From an uncultured Bacteroidota bacterium (GTDB lineage: Bacteria > Bacteroidota > Bacteroidia > AKYH767-A > 2013-40CM-41-45), in NCBI GenBank assembly GCA_937871435.1, contig CALMQM010000107.1, positions 1-42,279 of the forward strand: 42,279 nt of DNA. The letters run 5' to 3'. Both the position numbers and the translations under genes were made by a program. The notes beneath the pieces were generated by a model that did no database searches, had not been told where the DNA came from, and saw only the letters and a list, made by a program, of their open reading frames with translations. Of the stretch, positions 17,787 to 27,096 are shown piece after piece (the first letter of the stretch is position 1; every line of letters starts with the position of its first letter).

Positions 17787-18416
17787 TTACAGAACACTGT
17801 TAAAAGGAAGCTCTGCTTCAGTTTTGTGCAATCTGAAACTTTTCCGATGGTAGGGGCTAGGTCCCAATTCTGTCAATGCTTTTCTATGCTTCAGTGTACC
17901 ATATCCTTTGTTCTGATTCCAGCAATAATCAGGAAAATCCGGATGAATACCTTCCATGAATTGATCTCTCGAAGTTTTGGCCAGTACTGATGCTGCTGCA
18001 ATGCTGGCATAAAGTCCGTCGCCTCCGACTATACACTTGTGTGGAACGTTCTTATATTTTCTGAATCGATTTCCGTCTATCAGGAGCAATCCCGGTTTTC
18101 TTTTCAATAAATCCAAGGCCCGGTGCATTGCCAGAAATGACGCATTCAAAATGTTTATGGAGTCAATCTCTTCTGCGCTAACGGATGCCACAGCCCATGC
18201 AATAGATTCCTTTTCTATAACCGGACGAAGTAGTTTTCGTTGTGATTCATTGATCTGTTTGGAGTCATTCAACAAAGGATGAAAAAAATCTTTCGGCAAA
18301 ATTACCGCAGCCGCAAATACAGGTCCTGCCAGACAACCTCGCCCTGCTTCGTCACAACCGGCTTCGGTCAGTTCGGTTTGAAAAAAGGAATGCAATTTGA
18401 CTTTTGCCTTCTTCAT
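17787..18416 (-). CDS. rnhB: Ribonuclease HII
   Basis: 209 aa, normal length. Cleaves RNA of RNA-DNA hybrids and single ribonucleotides in DNA. The four catalytic acids are in place: Asp22 and Glu23 ([13 protein letters not shown]), Asp114 (LLIDGN) and Asp133 ([19 protein letters not shown]). The [13 protein letters not shown] segment of the substrate-binding region is also present. It begins 15 bp after the glycosyltransferase gene stop on the same strand, so it is probably transcribed with it. Confidence 0.96.
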   Translation of the reverse strand: MKKAKVKLHSFFQTELTEAGCDEAGRGCLAGPVFAAAVILPKDFFHPLLNDSKQINESQRKLLRPVIEKESIAWAVASVSAEEIDSINILNASFLAMHRALDLLKRKPGLLLIDGNRFRKYKNVPHKCIVGGDGLYASIAAASVLAKTSRDQFMEGIHPDFPDYCWNQNKGYGTLKHRKALTELGPSPYHRKSFRLHKTEAELPFNSVL

Positions 18417-18431
18417 CGGAGTTGTATTCTG

Positions 18432-19559
18432 TCAGCAAGATATTGTTTTCTCCACACTTGACCATAATGCTTCTGCGGTTTTATCCCAGCTGAAAGCTTC
18501 CCGGCGAATCCTTCCTTTTTCAATAAGAGAGTCACGTAATTCTTTTGAAGCATACATTTTTATCATCCCTTCTGCAATAGATTGTTCCGAAAACGGATCC
18601 ACAAGTATCGCCGCATCTCCTGCAATTTCCGGCATTGAAGTAATATTCGAGGTGATCACAGGTACGTCGCAACGAAATGCTTCGATAATAGGTATTCCGA
18701 ACCCTTCAAAATTGGAAACATAGGTGAGTGCAAATGCGGCACCGGTTACTTTTTGCAAATCTTCATCACTTAAACGGCCTGTAAAAATTACGGCATTCCT
18801 GGCATTCATGTTCATCAAAACATTTTCCATTTCTTCCGTCCACCATCTTTTGCTTCCTGCAAGTAAAAGATGATAATCTTCAGTAACCTGGCTTCTGAAT
18901 AAATCAAAAGCACGAAGGAGATTTGCGATATTCTTACGCTGATGCAATGCGCCAATAAATAAGAAAAATGGTTTCCCGTTGCTGAACTTCCTCCTTATTG
19001 ATTCTGCCTCATTCGCTGAGACAGGAGCGAAATTCTCTCCGGCGCCATTGTAAACTACATCTATTTTTGACTCCGGAACATGATACGTCTTCGAAATATC
19101 TGTTCTTGAATATTCAGAGACTGTTGCGATACGTTGCGCTTCTTTTGCATACAAAGGGAAATAGTGCCGATAATAAATCCGGTTGAAAAATGGTAAATCC
19201 TTAGGATAGTGTTCGAAATTAATATCGTGAATTACTGCGAGAGTTTTTTGTCTGGAACGAAGGGATAAGTAACCATCAGTTGAAATAAACAAGTCCGCTT
19301 TTATTTTTTTAAATACTCCAGGCAAAGATTGTTCATACCACAAATACCATAACAAAGGATGACGTGCCGGAGGCGAAACCACCAATGGAGTGATGTTATC
19401 GGAAAAAAGGAAAGAACTGTCGTATGGTCTGTCAAAAATGAATTTGAACTCGTGTTCAGGATGCCTTTGGGTGATCCGGATCATACTTTCATAGGTAAAA
19501 TACCCGATTCCTTCCATTTTATTTTTAACCAACATACGGGCATTCACCGCTATAATCAT
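18432..19559 (-). CDS. Glycosyltransferase family 4/1-type (GT-B fold)
   Basis: 375 aa. The N-terminal Rossmann half contains AVIHDINFEHYPKD and RIATVSEYSRTDI. The C-terminal nucleotide-sugar-binding half shows FLFIGALHQRKNIANLLRAF and the E-x7-E motif in NFEGFGIPIIEAF, then TSMPEIAGDAAILVDP. These are hallmarks of retaining GT4 transferases of polysaccharide or lipopolysaccharide assembly. Substrate cannot be told from sequence. It heads the minus-strand run leading into rnhB and is divergent from lpxD, a lipid A gene, with 171 bp between them. Confidence 0.9.
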   Translation of the reverse strand: MIIAVNARMLVKNKMEGIGYFTYESMIRITQRHPEHEFKFIFDRPYDSSFLFSDNITPLVVSPPARHPLLWYLWYEQSLPGVFKKIKADLFISTDGYLSLRSRQKTLAVIHDINFEHYPKDLPFFNRIYYRHYFPLYAKEAQRIATVSEYSRTDISKTYHVPESKIDVVYNGAGENFAPVSANEAESIRRKFSNGKPFFLFIGALHQRKNIANLLRAFDLFRSQVTEDYHLLLAGSKRWWTEEMENVLMNMNARNAVIFTGRLSDEDLQKVTGAAFALTYVSNFEGFGIPIIEAFRCDVPVITSNITSMPEIAGDAAILVDPFSEQSIAEGMIKMYASKELRDSLIEKGRIRREAFSWDKTAEALWSSVEKTISC

Positions 19560-19730
19560 AATGACTGTTTTACCGTGCCGAAAGTACTAAACCTCGCAGG
19601 CATGGAGTATAAAGATTAAAAATTTGTTCGATGATTTTTCAGACTTTTTGACCCTGTGTTGTTGATAAAAGCGCTGAACTGAGCCGTGCATCCGTCGGCA
19701 CTGCCGTCAAAAAGATTATTTTTGCAAAGA

Positions 19731-20663
19731 ATGAAATTTCCTTCTCCAATTCCTCTTCTGCAACTCGCTCAATTAACCAATTCCAGGGTCATCGGAGATG
19801 GGTTAATGACTGTACACGGGATCAATGAAATTCATAAAGTTGAAACGGGTGACATCACATTTGTTGATCACCCGAAATATTATGATAAAGCTCTGCAATC
19901 TGCTGCCACTTTCATTATCATCAATAAAGAGGTGGCCGTCCCCGCAGGTAAAGCACTGATGTTTTCAGATGATCCATTCACTGCTTATAATACCATAGTC
20001 AGGAAATACAGAACCTTTTCTCCAGGCAAATCCTCCATCAGCGAAACCGCTTTGATAGGTGAAGGCACGATTATTCAGCCGGGTGCCTTTATCGGACAAC
20101 ATGCTGTGATCGGGAAGAATTGTCTTATTCATGCCAATGTAAGTATTTATGATCATACTCATATTGGTGATGATGTTATCATTCATTCTAATTCTGTTAT
20201 CGGTGCCGATGCATTCTATTTCAAAAGACGACCTGAAGGCTATGATAAAATGATCTCGTGTGGTCGTGTTGTGATCCACGATAAAGTGGAAATTGGCGCT
20301 TGTTGTACTATCGACAAAGGCGTTTCAGGAGATACCATCATCGGTGCAGGAACAAAGATGGATAACATGGTACATATCGGGCACGATACAGTCGTTGGAA
20401 AAAATTGCCTCTTCGCAGGACAGGTTGGGATCGCCGGAGTTGTAACGATTGAAGACGATGTCATACTCTGGGGCCAGGTCGGAGTTCAGAAAGATCTGAC
20501 AATTGGAAAAGGTGCTGTAGTACTCGGTAAATCCGGTGTTCCAAAATCTCTGGAAGGTGGGAAAACCTACTTCGGTAGTCCTACTCAGGAAGCCAGAGAA
20601 AAAATGAAGGAGCTTGCTTTCATCAAACAACTCCCGTCCATTATTGAAAAACTGAAATCCTGA
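19731..20663 (+). CDS. lpxD: LpxD-type UDP-3-O-acylglucosamine N-acyltransferase
   Basis: 310 aa from the ATG at 19731; the longer frame starts at a GTG. An N-terminal domain (residues 1-100, GDITFVDHPKYYDKAL and LMFSDDPFTAYNTI) precedes a left-handed beta-helix of hexapeptide repeats (about 105-285) and a C-terminal helix. Family markers include EIGACCTIDKG, NMVHIGHDTVVGKN and FAGQVGIAGV, where the His in MVHIGH is a candidate catalytic base. LpxD N-acylates UDP-3-O-acyl-glucosamine in lipid A synthesis. Bacteroidota often hold more than one LpxD-like protein, so a paralogue with another sugar substrate is possible. The phosphatase gene starts right after its stop. Confidence 0.85.
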   Translation: MKFPSPIPLLQLAQLTNSRVIGDGLMTVHGINEIHKVETGDITFVDHPKYYDKALQSAATFIIINKEVAVPAGKALMFSDDPFTAYNTIVRKYRTFSPGKSSISETALIGEGTIIQPGAFIGQHAVIGKNCLIHANVSIYDHTHIGDDVIIHSNSVIGADAFYFKRRPEGYDKMISCGRVVIHDKVEIGACCTIDKGVSGDTIIGAGTKMDNMVHIGHDTVVGKNCLFAGQVGIAGVVTIEDDVILWGQVGVQKDLTIGKGAVVLGKSGVPKSLEGGKTYFGSPTQEAREKMKELAFIKQLPSIIEKLKS

Positions 20664-21929
20664 TTGGCTGAATCTGAAAAAAATAGTGCAGCCTCAACGG
20701 CTATAGACGCGCAGGAAAGTCTCGCGGCAGATTTGCATGCTAAAAAATTGCAGTTGCATTGGTTACTGCAAATAACCAAAGCGATCAATTACAATTTTTC
20801 CACGAAGCAACTTTTGGATGTTTATGAACATGTTCTTCATACTCAATTGAAGGTTGAAAAACTGGCATTGCTGATTCATGAGCATAAATGGGAATGCGCT
20901 TTACTCTATGGTACAGACAAGAATTTTCTGGATTTTGATCTCGACCGTATCCTGCAGGAATTAAACAAGATTCAGAATCTTGAAACTGAACAAGAGTTGT
21001 GGATTAAAAATTTTGATTCTATTCTTCCGGTATACCACAAAGATCACATTTTAGCTTATGCTCTGATCGGCGGTACTCAGGGGAGTGTCATCCCGAGACG
21101 GAACGAATTGCTTCCGTTTATTCATACAATCACAAACCTGATTGTAGTCGCGATGGAAAACAATCATATCGCGAATGAAAAAATCCGCCAGGCAGGAATT
21201 CGAAAGGAACTCGAACTTGCCGCGCAGATGCAAACCATGCTCTTTCCTACAACATTGCCTTCTACCGGCGACTACGTTATGCATGCAACTTATCTCCCGC
21301 ATCAGGAAGTAGGAGGTGACTATTATGATTACATACCGTTGAATGATCATGAGTTTGTTTTTTGCATGGCAGATGTAAGCGGTAAAGGAATTCCCGCAGC
21401 TTTACTGATGTCCAACTTTCAGGCTAATCTGCATGCACACAGTCATCTCATGCACAACCTGCCGGAACTGATTACACTCCTCAATTCAAAAGTGTATAAG
21501 AGTGCCAAAGGCGAAAAGTTTATTACCTTTTTTATCGGGCGATACAATGTGAAAACAAAAGAATTGCATTATGTAAATGCCGGACATAATCCGCCTTTTC
21601 TCATACACGACAAAGTTGTTTATATGCTAAACGAAGGCTGCACCGGATTGGGAATGTTTGAAGATCTTCCATTCATTCATCCCGGAAAAGTTTTTATTCC
21701 GGATAACGCCATGCTGCATTGTTATACAGACGGAATAACAGATGTTGAAAATGACAGTGGTAGCGACTTTGGAATGGATAGACTAAGAGAGTTTTTAACT
21801 GCAAGAATGAACACCCGGAATATTGAAGAGCTACATGGACAACTTGTTTCCAATCTTTTTGCCTTCAAACAGTCGCGTAATTACACGGATGATATTACAC
21901 TATTGAGCTGTTATTTTAAAACCAGGTAA
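20664..21929 (+). CDS. SpoIIE/RsbU-type PP2C serine/threonine phosphatase with N-terminal GAF-like domain
   Basis: About 421 aa. The first in-frame ATG is at residue 165, well inside the N-terminal domain, so a non-ATG start is needed; TTG at 20664, directly after the lpxD TGA, fits best. Residues about 30-175 look GAF-like, a coiled linker (RKELELAAQMQTMLFP) is typical of RsbU-like proteins, and the PP2C core has metal-binding Asp219 (GGDYYD), Asp237 (ADVSGKG), Asp356 (YTDGITD) and Asp409-410 (YTDDIT). It would dephosphorylate a partner such as an anti-sigma antagonist. No such partner is in the window. Cotranscription with lpxD is likely. Confidence 0.87.
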   Translation: MAESEKNSAASTAIDAQESLAADLHAKKLQLHWLLQITKAINYNFSTKQLLDVYEHVLHTQLKVEKLALLIHEHKWECALLYGTDKNFLDFDLDRILQELNKIQNLETEQELWIKNFDSILPVYHKDHILAYALIGGTQGSVIPRRNELLPFIHTITNLIVVAMENNHIANEKIRQAGIRKELELAAQMQTMLFPTTLPSTGDYVMHATYLPHQEVGGDYYDYIPLNDHEFVFCMADVSGKGIPAALLMSNFQANLHAHSHLMHNLPELITLLNSKVYKSAKGEKFITFFIGRYNVKTKELHYVNAGHNPPFLIHDKVVYMLNEGCTGLGMFEDLPFIHPGKVFIPDNAMLHCYTDGITDVENDSGSDFGMDRLREFLTARMNTRNIEELHGQLVSNLFAFKQSRNYTDDITLLSCYFKTR

Positions 21930-21967
21930 AGTACTTTTTTTTTCAGTTCACCGGGATCCGTCATAGT

Positions 21968-23431
21968 TCAGTGTAGTAATTTCTTTTTACCGTTTCCTGT
22001 ATATCCAACTGTTTCGTCTTCGTCACGATGGTATACGTCCAGCGCCACAATCATTGCAATAAATGCCCATACCGGTACTGCAAGTTTATCAGTATCAAGA
22101 AAATTATTTAAAGTGCCATGAACAAAATAAGTAACAAGTCCAAGTAGAATTCCAAGTAATAATATTTTATTCTGACTGTCTGTAATAGTGGAGTAGTACA
22201 TTGTTGCACGATAAATCACCATCGCTACAATAATAATCATGGCCAACATTCCGAGTACACCTTCCTCCGCCAAAGGTCCGATGAACTCGCTGTGTGCATT
22301 TCCCATATCTCCTGCATTCGTAGAGATAATCGTCATCTCATTTGATTTCTGAAAAGGCGCGTAATTGAACTGATATGTACCGGGACCCCATCCTAAAAAA
22401 GGTCGTTGATCAAACATTCTCAACGCACAATTCCATCGGTTAATCCTTTCCAGATTGGAAGCATCCGTGGAAATATTCGAAATGGATTGTAAATGCTTGT
22501 TGAAATCTGTAGCGGAATCCTGGCGGTTCTTTTCCAGTTTCATTAAAATGTCCTGCTGAAAAGAAAAGAACAAAACTAATACGGTTCCAACAACCGCTGC
22601 AACTGTGTAAAACCTCACTTTGAACTTGTAAATAAAATAAATGGTAATCGCAATTGCAAGACTCAACCAAGCAGCACGGGTATAGGATAAAATTAATGCA
22701 GTGAGTAGCAAAACCAGCATAAGTATCGCCATCACACGCTCCGGAAAACTGGCTTCCCGATTTCGGGTGAACACAAAAATAATCGGAATGAACAATGCGA
22801 TCACTGCTGCATAAGCTGTATGGTCATTATAGAAAGGTGTCATTACCCAGTGTGCTGCCTTTTGCGTCCATCCATTCTGAGCGTGATTGATTATTGTATA
22901 CACAACAACTACAGTAAGTGTAAGTCCATATAACCAAACGAATTTTCTGATATTCTTTTTTTCTTTGAATAATTGCGTCCCAAGAAAATAAAATGGAACA
23001 ATGAACCACAACTGCGACATCAAATGTTTAAGTGAAACAAGCGGGAGGCTGCTGGTAAGTGAGGTGATAAACATCCAGCCTAAATGAAAGAATATTGCAA
23101 GACTAACCGGATGCCATAAAATTCTTTTGTCAAATCCGCCTTCAAAAATGAATTTGAAAATAAAAAGGAGAGTAATCCCAAACATTAACGGCTCCGTCGG
23201 AATACTCAATGCCGGACCGGTGGTTTTGTCATTCAATACAATCGCAAGAGGAGTACAAAAAGCGATAATAAATAGCAGAGTATCGATAGAGAATACCGCC
23301 AGATATCCAATGCCAATGATGAGCGGGATGGCCGCTACCCAATACATTTCCTTTGTCAGGAAGAAAATGCTGACAGCAAGAAAGGGGAGAAGGATGGCAT
23401 AAAACCAACGAAGTTCTACTTTGTTGATCAC
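21968..23431 (-). CDS. O-antigen ligase / polysaccharide polymerase (Wzy_C family)
   Basis: 487 aa with about 11 TM helices. The conserved C-terminal loop reads FLGWGPGTYQFNY, then NAHSEFIGPLAEEGVLGM, with the His typical of WaaL/Wzy loops. The frame opens with GTG at 23431; starting at the next ATG would delete most of the first TM helix, so GTG is preferred. It is the last gene of the wzz-like operon, 19 bp after the second Wzz-like gene. Ligase versus polymerase cannot be decided. It is convergent with the PP2C phosphatase, with 38 bp between stops and no clear terminator hairpin. Confidence 0.87.
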   Translation of the reverse strand: MINKVELRWFYAILLPFLAVSIFFLTKEMYWVAAIPLIIGIGYLAVFSIDTLLFIIAFCTPLAIVLNDKTTGPALSIPTEPLMFGITLLFIFKFIFEGGFDKRILWHPVSLAIFFHLGWMFITSLTSSLPLVSLKHLMSQLWFIVPFYFLGTQLFKEKKNIRKFVWLYGLTLTVVVVYTIINHAQNGWTQKAAHWVMTPFYNDHTAYAAVIALFIPIIFVFTRNREASFPERVMAILMLVLLLTALILSYTRAAWLSLAIAITIYFIYKFKVRFYTVAAVVGTVLVLFFSFQQDILMKLEKNRQDSATDFNKHLQSISNISTDASNLERINRWNCALRMFDQRPFLGWGPGTYQFNYAPFQKSNEMTIISTNAGDMGNAHSEFIGPLAEEGVLGMLAMIIIVAMVIYRATMYYSTITDSQNKILLLGILLGLVTYFVHGTLNNFLDTDKLAVPVWAFIAMIVALDVYHRDEDETVGYTGNGKKKLLH

Positions 23432-23450
23432 GACGATAGAATCAAATTAA

Positions 23451-24407
23451 TTACCTAGAAAATTCTTTTTTGGAATTGAAGATCAAAAGGATCATAAATG
23501 CCAGAAAGAGCGATGAACCAACCGATATCAGTACAATCAACCAACGGATCGGGTAAGCTTTTTTATCAGAAGGAGATGGGCGTGAAACGACATTTGCATA
23601 CGTCAGTTTTTTGGTAACGTCACGCACTGCATTTTCATATACTAACTTCAAATCATTGTAATTGCCGCGAACTCTCCATAGGTGTTCATTTAAAGAATTA
23701 AATTCTCCACCTTTTTCACGCAGTGCATCCAGCATTACTTTTGCTTCTGCAGTTGCTCTCTGATTGCCGGAAGAAAGACCTCTCAGATAGCCTCGTGTTG
23801 CCTCTTTTGATTGTTCTTTATAATCCAGAATGCCATATTGAGTACGGTATGTTCTGAGTCTTTCTTCCATGGAATCCATCTGTACCAATTTCTGGTCAAG
23901 TTGATTTTTTGCAATCACCATAACCTCTGCTGATTTTTCAGCCTGGAGCGATCTTGCTTTCACGTCAAAAAAATGAATGATAGAATCAACCATATTGGAA
24001 GCAACAACCGGGTCCTCATCAAGTACGGTAATCTCCATGGATTCATATTCCGTTTTCTTGATGGTTACATTTTCTTCATACATCTTTATAACATCTGTAC
24101 GGAAATGCTTGTTGTTCACAGTATCAATATCGTAATGTTTGTACAGATCAAAGTCATGGATTATCCTTTCACGGATATCAGACGATTGTGCAAGCTGAAG
24201 CATTTGCTCTGTCGCGCTTTCTGTACTATATGCGATCAGATTGGAAGGATAAGCGAGCGCAAAGCTTTTGTATTTCGGTTTTATAAACCAGGGAGATGAA
24301 AAGAGAATTGATGCACCCAGACTTATTAGTCCGACGATGATCAGGTGTTTTTTCCAACGGATGATTGAACGGATTAATTCCGCCGAATTGAAAAACGAAT
24401 TATTCAT
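23451..24407 (-). CDS. Wzz/chain-length-determinant-like protein (second copy)
   Basis: 318 aa. TM helices at about residues 20-40 and 290-312 enclose a periplasmic coiled-coil region (about 140-250). The first TM is followed by SPWFIKPKYKSFALAYPSNL, the beta strand typical of Wzz proteins. No cytoplasmic tyrosine-kinase domain is present. It should regulate chain length or export of a surface polysaccharide. It lies 16 bp after the longer paralogue and 19 bp before the ligase gene, as one operon. Confidence 0.86.
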   Translation of the reverse strand: MNNSFFNSAELIRSIIRWKKHLIIVGLISLGASILFSSPWFIKPKYKSFALAYPSNLIAYSTESATEQMLQLAQSSDIRERIIHDFDLYKHYDIDTVNNKHFRTDVIKMYEENVTIKKTEYESMEITVLDEDPVVASNMVDSIIHFFDVKARSLQAEKSAEVMVIAKNQLDQKLVQMDSMEERLRTYRTQYGILDYKEQSKEATRGYLRGLSSGNQRATAEAKVMLDALREKGGEFNSLNEHLWRVRGNYNDLKLVYENAVRDVTKKLTYANVVSRPSPSDKKAYPIRWLIVLISVGSSLFLAFMILLIFNSKKEFSR

Positions 24408-24423
24408 TGCTACGCAGGTAGGA

Positions 24424-25539
24424 TTAAATTTTATACTGTGCCTCTTTCAGGCGTTCAAAAGCAAGGATGACGACCAGAGAAAGTAGAAACACGCAGGCTA
24501 CTGACACCAGCAGTATCAACCAGCGAACCGGATAACATTTTTTTTCTGCTTTTATTGCCTTGTTGACGATGAATTTGTGTGTTAAATTCTGATTTGCATC
24601 CACCTTGAGTTTGTCGTTCTGCTCTTTCAGTTTTGTCAATTCCGCCCGTTCCAGTGTCAGCTCTTCATTCAGTGATACACTCGCGCCTCCGTATTTTGCA
24701 AGCAAGTCAAGTTTTGATTGCAAATAGTGAAGCCGTTCTTCCGCCCCTTTAAGACGACCTTTAGTATTAATAATTGCAGTATCTCCGGCCGGTTTGTATT
24801 TCTCATAGACAGCCAGCATTGCCCGCTCAGTATTGTAAATGGAATTTGATTTAGCATACTCTTCATTCCAGATAATACTCTGGTTTTTGAAATCCATCAC
24901 TCCCATCTCACGTAACTTAAGAAGAGAATCTTCTTTTGCTTTCATGGAGTTCATCTTGTCCTGGTAGGCTTCCTCAACAATTGACAATGCTGCAGCGGCT
25001 CTTGAACGCTGGATTTTTGTTTTCATAGAATCCAGCAATGATGCAATGTCATTCGCGATATTTGCGGCCATTACCGGATCAGCATCCATCACATCAATCC
25101 GCACCGACATAAATTCTGTCCTTGAAAAATTGATGTTATCCTTGTATTCTTCCATCAATGCAGTCATCGGATATTCCTGATCCGGATCGATTTTGTAATG
25201 ATCAAAGAGTTTGTATTTAGTAATAATGCTTTCACGTATTTCATCCGAATTCAAAATCTGCAACATCTGTTCAGCCTGTTCCTCTTCACCAAAAGCAAGG
25301 ATATCCTGCTTTTCAGAATTGGTTTCTTCCATAATCGCCTTACTCACTGAATTGGTGGCAGATGGAAAAAAAACAACTGAAGACTTGAACTTGGGTTGAA
25401 TAAAAGCAGGGCCGGAAAATATGTACGCAGCCAATGCAGTCACTGCTGTGACAATGATTAATGGCTTCCTCCAGCGAATCAGTACAACTAAAAAGCTTGT
25501 GGACTCCAGATAAGCAGTTTCCCTGGCTTTCTGAAACAT
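24424..25539 (-). CDS. Wzz/chain-length-determinant-like protein (first copy)
   Basis: 371 aa with the same layout as its downstream paralogue: TM at about residues 26-45, PAFIQPKFKSSVVFFPSATN, an alpha-helical coiled-coil middle with LDSMKTKIQRSRAAAALSIV, and a C-terminal TM (about 340-362) after KCYPVRWLILLVS. The paralogues share AEQMLQ, SDEIRE/SDIRE and the YPVRWL segment near the C-terminal TM, so this looks like an old tandem duplication. It is the first gene after a -7 box in an operon ending with the O-antigen ligase. Confidence 0.87.
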   Translation of the reverse strand: MFQKARETAYLESTSFLVVLIRWRKPLIIVTAVTALAAYIFSGPAFIQPKFKSSVVFFPSATNSVSKAIMEETNSEKQDILAFGEEEQAEQMLQILNSDEIRESIITKYKLFDHYKIDPDQEYPMTALMEEYKDNINFSRTEFMSVRIDVMDADPVMAANIANDIASLLDSMKTKIQRSRAAAALSIVEEAYQDKMNSMKAKEDSLLKLREMGVMDFKNQSIIWNEEYAKSNSIYNTERAMLAVYEKYKPAGDTAIINTKGRLKGAEERLHYLQSKLDLLAKYGGASVSLNEELTLERAELTKLKEQNDKLKVDANQNLTHKFIVNKAIKAEKKCYPVRWLILLVSVACVFLLSLVVILAFERLKEAQYKI

Positions 25540-25571
25540 AGGTATTTAAGAAAATTTGAGATTGAGGGCTT

Positions 25572-25579
25572 CAAAGGTA
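25572..25579 (-). promoter_or_regulatory. -7 promoter box (TACCTTTG) for the wzz-wzz-ligase operon
   Basis: Exact TAnnTTTG match on the minus strand, 32 bp before the first Wzz-like ATG and inside the 87-bp gap after the flippase gene. A TTTC lies 18 bp upstream as a poor -33 match. This indicates that the operon can be transcribed independently of the flippase. Confidence 0.5.
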
Positions 25580-25626
25580 GAAAAGGAAATGGAATTTGAA
25601 AATCGGTCTTTTCAGGCCAAAAAGCC

Positions 25627-27078
25627 TCATTCTTCGTACTTTACAATGTGAATCAGGTTTCTGATGCTGATCAGCTTCAACGCAAAGGCCAAAACAAAAC
25701 ATGTTAGGGCTGCAATCACAAATCTTGGGATCCAGAATAATTGAAGATGGAACGCCAGATAATTGATCAAAATGCACCCGGAGATGAAAATTGCCAATTT
25801 GGCCAGCAACAGGTAATTCTTCCTGAATTCAAACGCTTTCTGTACCATAATGATTTGTGCAATGGCAGTAAAGATCTGTGTGACGATACTTGAAATGGCG
25901 GCACCTACAGCAGAAAAACGTGGGATAAGGAACAAGTTGATCACGATATTTAAAATCATTCCAAAACTGGCCATAAAATTCAATTGACGCAGATTGCCAT
26001 TGGCAGTGAGCAAGGTTCCGAATATATAGGTGCTGGAAATTGGCACAAAACAACACATCAGAATCTTAAACACATCCGATGACTCCTGAATATGATCACC
26101 ACTGTACAACAGATTCATTAATTCATAACTGAAGAAGTTGCAACAAATCGACACCACCAAAGCAGGAACAACCAGGAGAGAAAAAGAAAGACGAACCATT
26201 TCTTCCACGCTCTGACGAAGTTTTATCATCCGGGCAAAAATGGGGAGCAAAAGTCCGGCAAATAAAAAAGCAATCATGTTCGCCGCATCCAGTAATCGAT
26301 ATGCTGAAGCGTAAATTCCCGCTTCATTCGCGCCAACTCGAAACGGTAAAAGTCTTTCAAGCATCACTGAATCAATTCTGTTATAAAATGTCATGAGGAG
26401 TACCAATACAGCATAGGGATAACTCTTTTTCAGAATCATCACAAAGAATGGCCAACGCCAGGTGAAGCGTCGAACCTTCGCTTTCCCTATTACTATAAAT
26501 AACGTAATAGCTGTTGTGACCAGATAGGCTGCTGTTTGAGCATACACAAACCATTTGATTTGAAATGTCCCGGGAGCTGAATATTTCATCAACAACACAG
26601 CGCAAATAGCAATCATAATCAATCTGTCCAATACAGAAACGATACTGTCTGTCTTGAATAAATGCAATCCTGCCAGATTGGAACGCAAGTACATAATGAA
26701 TGAAATCAGGATTTGATTCACGATAACAGCGACCAGCATTTTCATCATGTCCGGTGTGTAGCCGATAATCAACCCTCCAATCACTGTAATGATGGCAAAG
26801 ATGACTGCAAGCAATAATCGAAGCAGCACAATGCTTGCAAAGTGTTTGCTCAAAAGATGATTGTTCTGGGAGATATTTTTATTGTTGAAATTGGTAATGC
26901 CTAAATCAAGTAAAATGTTGAGGAGAAATGAAAAATTGAAAATAGCATAGTAAAAACCATATTGCTCTGTACCCACAGCATTCTGAACTGCACGATCAAT
27001 ACCCAAAATCCAAAACGGCTTGATCAGCAGATTCAGTGCAAGTACTAAAGCTAAATTAGTGACAAATTTCCTTTGCAT
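25627..27078 (-). CDS. Polysaccharide flippase (Wzx/MATE-like, oligosaccharide exporter)
   Basis: About 483 aa from the ATG at 27078, or 489 aa from an ATG at 27096. I prefer the inner start because a TAnnTTTG box lies between the two. About 14 TM helices span the protein, with conserved segments such as LLLDLGITNFNNKNISQN near helix 2 and GANEAGIYASAYRLLDAANM, which match Wzx-type lipid-linked oligosaccharide flippases. It would move undecaprenyl-linked repeat units across the inner membrane for the Wzz/Wzy-like genes downstream. Confidence 0.9.
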   Translation of the reverse strand: MQRKFVTNLALVLALNLLIKPFWILGIDRAVQNAVGTEQYGFYYAIFNFSFLLNILLDLGITNFNNKNISQNNHLLSKHFASIVLLRLLLAVIFAIITVIGGLIIGYTPDMMKMLVAVIVNQILISFIMYLRSNLAGLHLFKTDSIVSVLDRLIMIAICAVLLMKYSAPGTFQIKWFVYAQTAAYLVTTAITLFIVIGKAKVRRFTWRWPFFVMILKKSYPYAVLVLLMTFYNRIDSVMLERLLPFRVGANEAGIYASAYRLLDAANMIAFLFAGLLLPIFARMIKLRQSVEEMVRLSFSLLVVPALVVSICCNFFSYELMNLLYSGDHIQESSDVFKILMCCFVPISSTYIFGTLLTANGNLRQLNFMASFGMILNIVINLFLIPRFSAVGAAISSIVTQIFTAIAQIIMVQKAFEFRKNYLLLAKLAIFISGCILINYLAFHLQLFWIPRFVIAALTCFVLAFALKLISIRNLIHIVKYEE

Positions 27079-27085
27079 CGGCGCG

Positions 27086-27093
27086 CAAAGGTA
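27086..27093 (-). promoter_or_regulatory. -7 promoter box (TACCTTTG) at the flippase start
   Basis: Exact TAnnTTTG match located between two in-frame ATGs of the flippase gene. If used, transcription would begin a few nt before or at the inner ATG, giving a leaderless or nearly leaderless mRNA. No -33 match is seen. Confidence 0.4.
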
Positions 27094-27096
27094 CAT

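Noticed and set aside
19717-19724. TATTTTTG box just before lpxD
   Set aside because: Matches TAnnTTTG but lies only 6 bp before the ATG with no -33 match; kept as a possible leaderless promoter but not reported as a feature.
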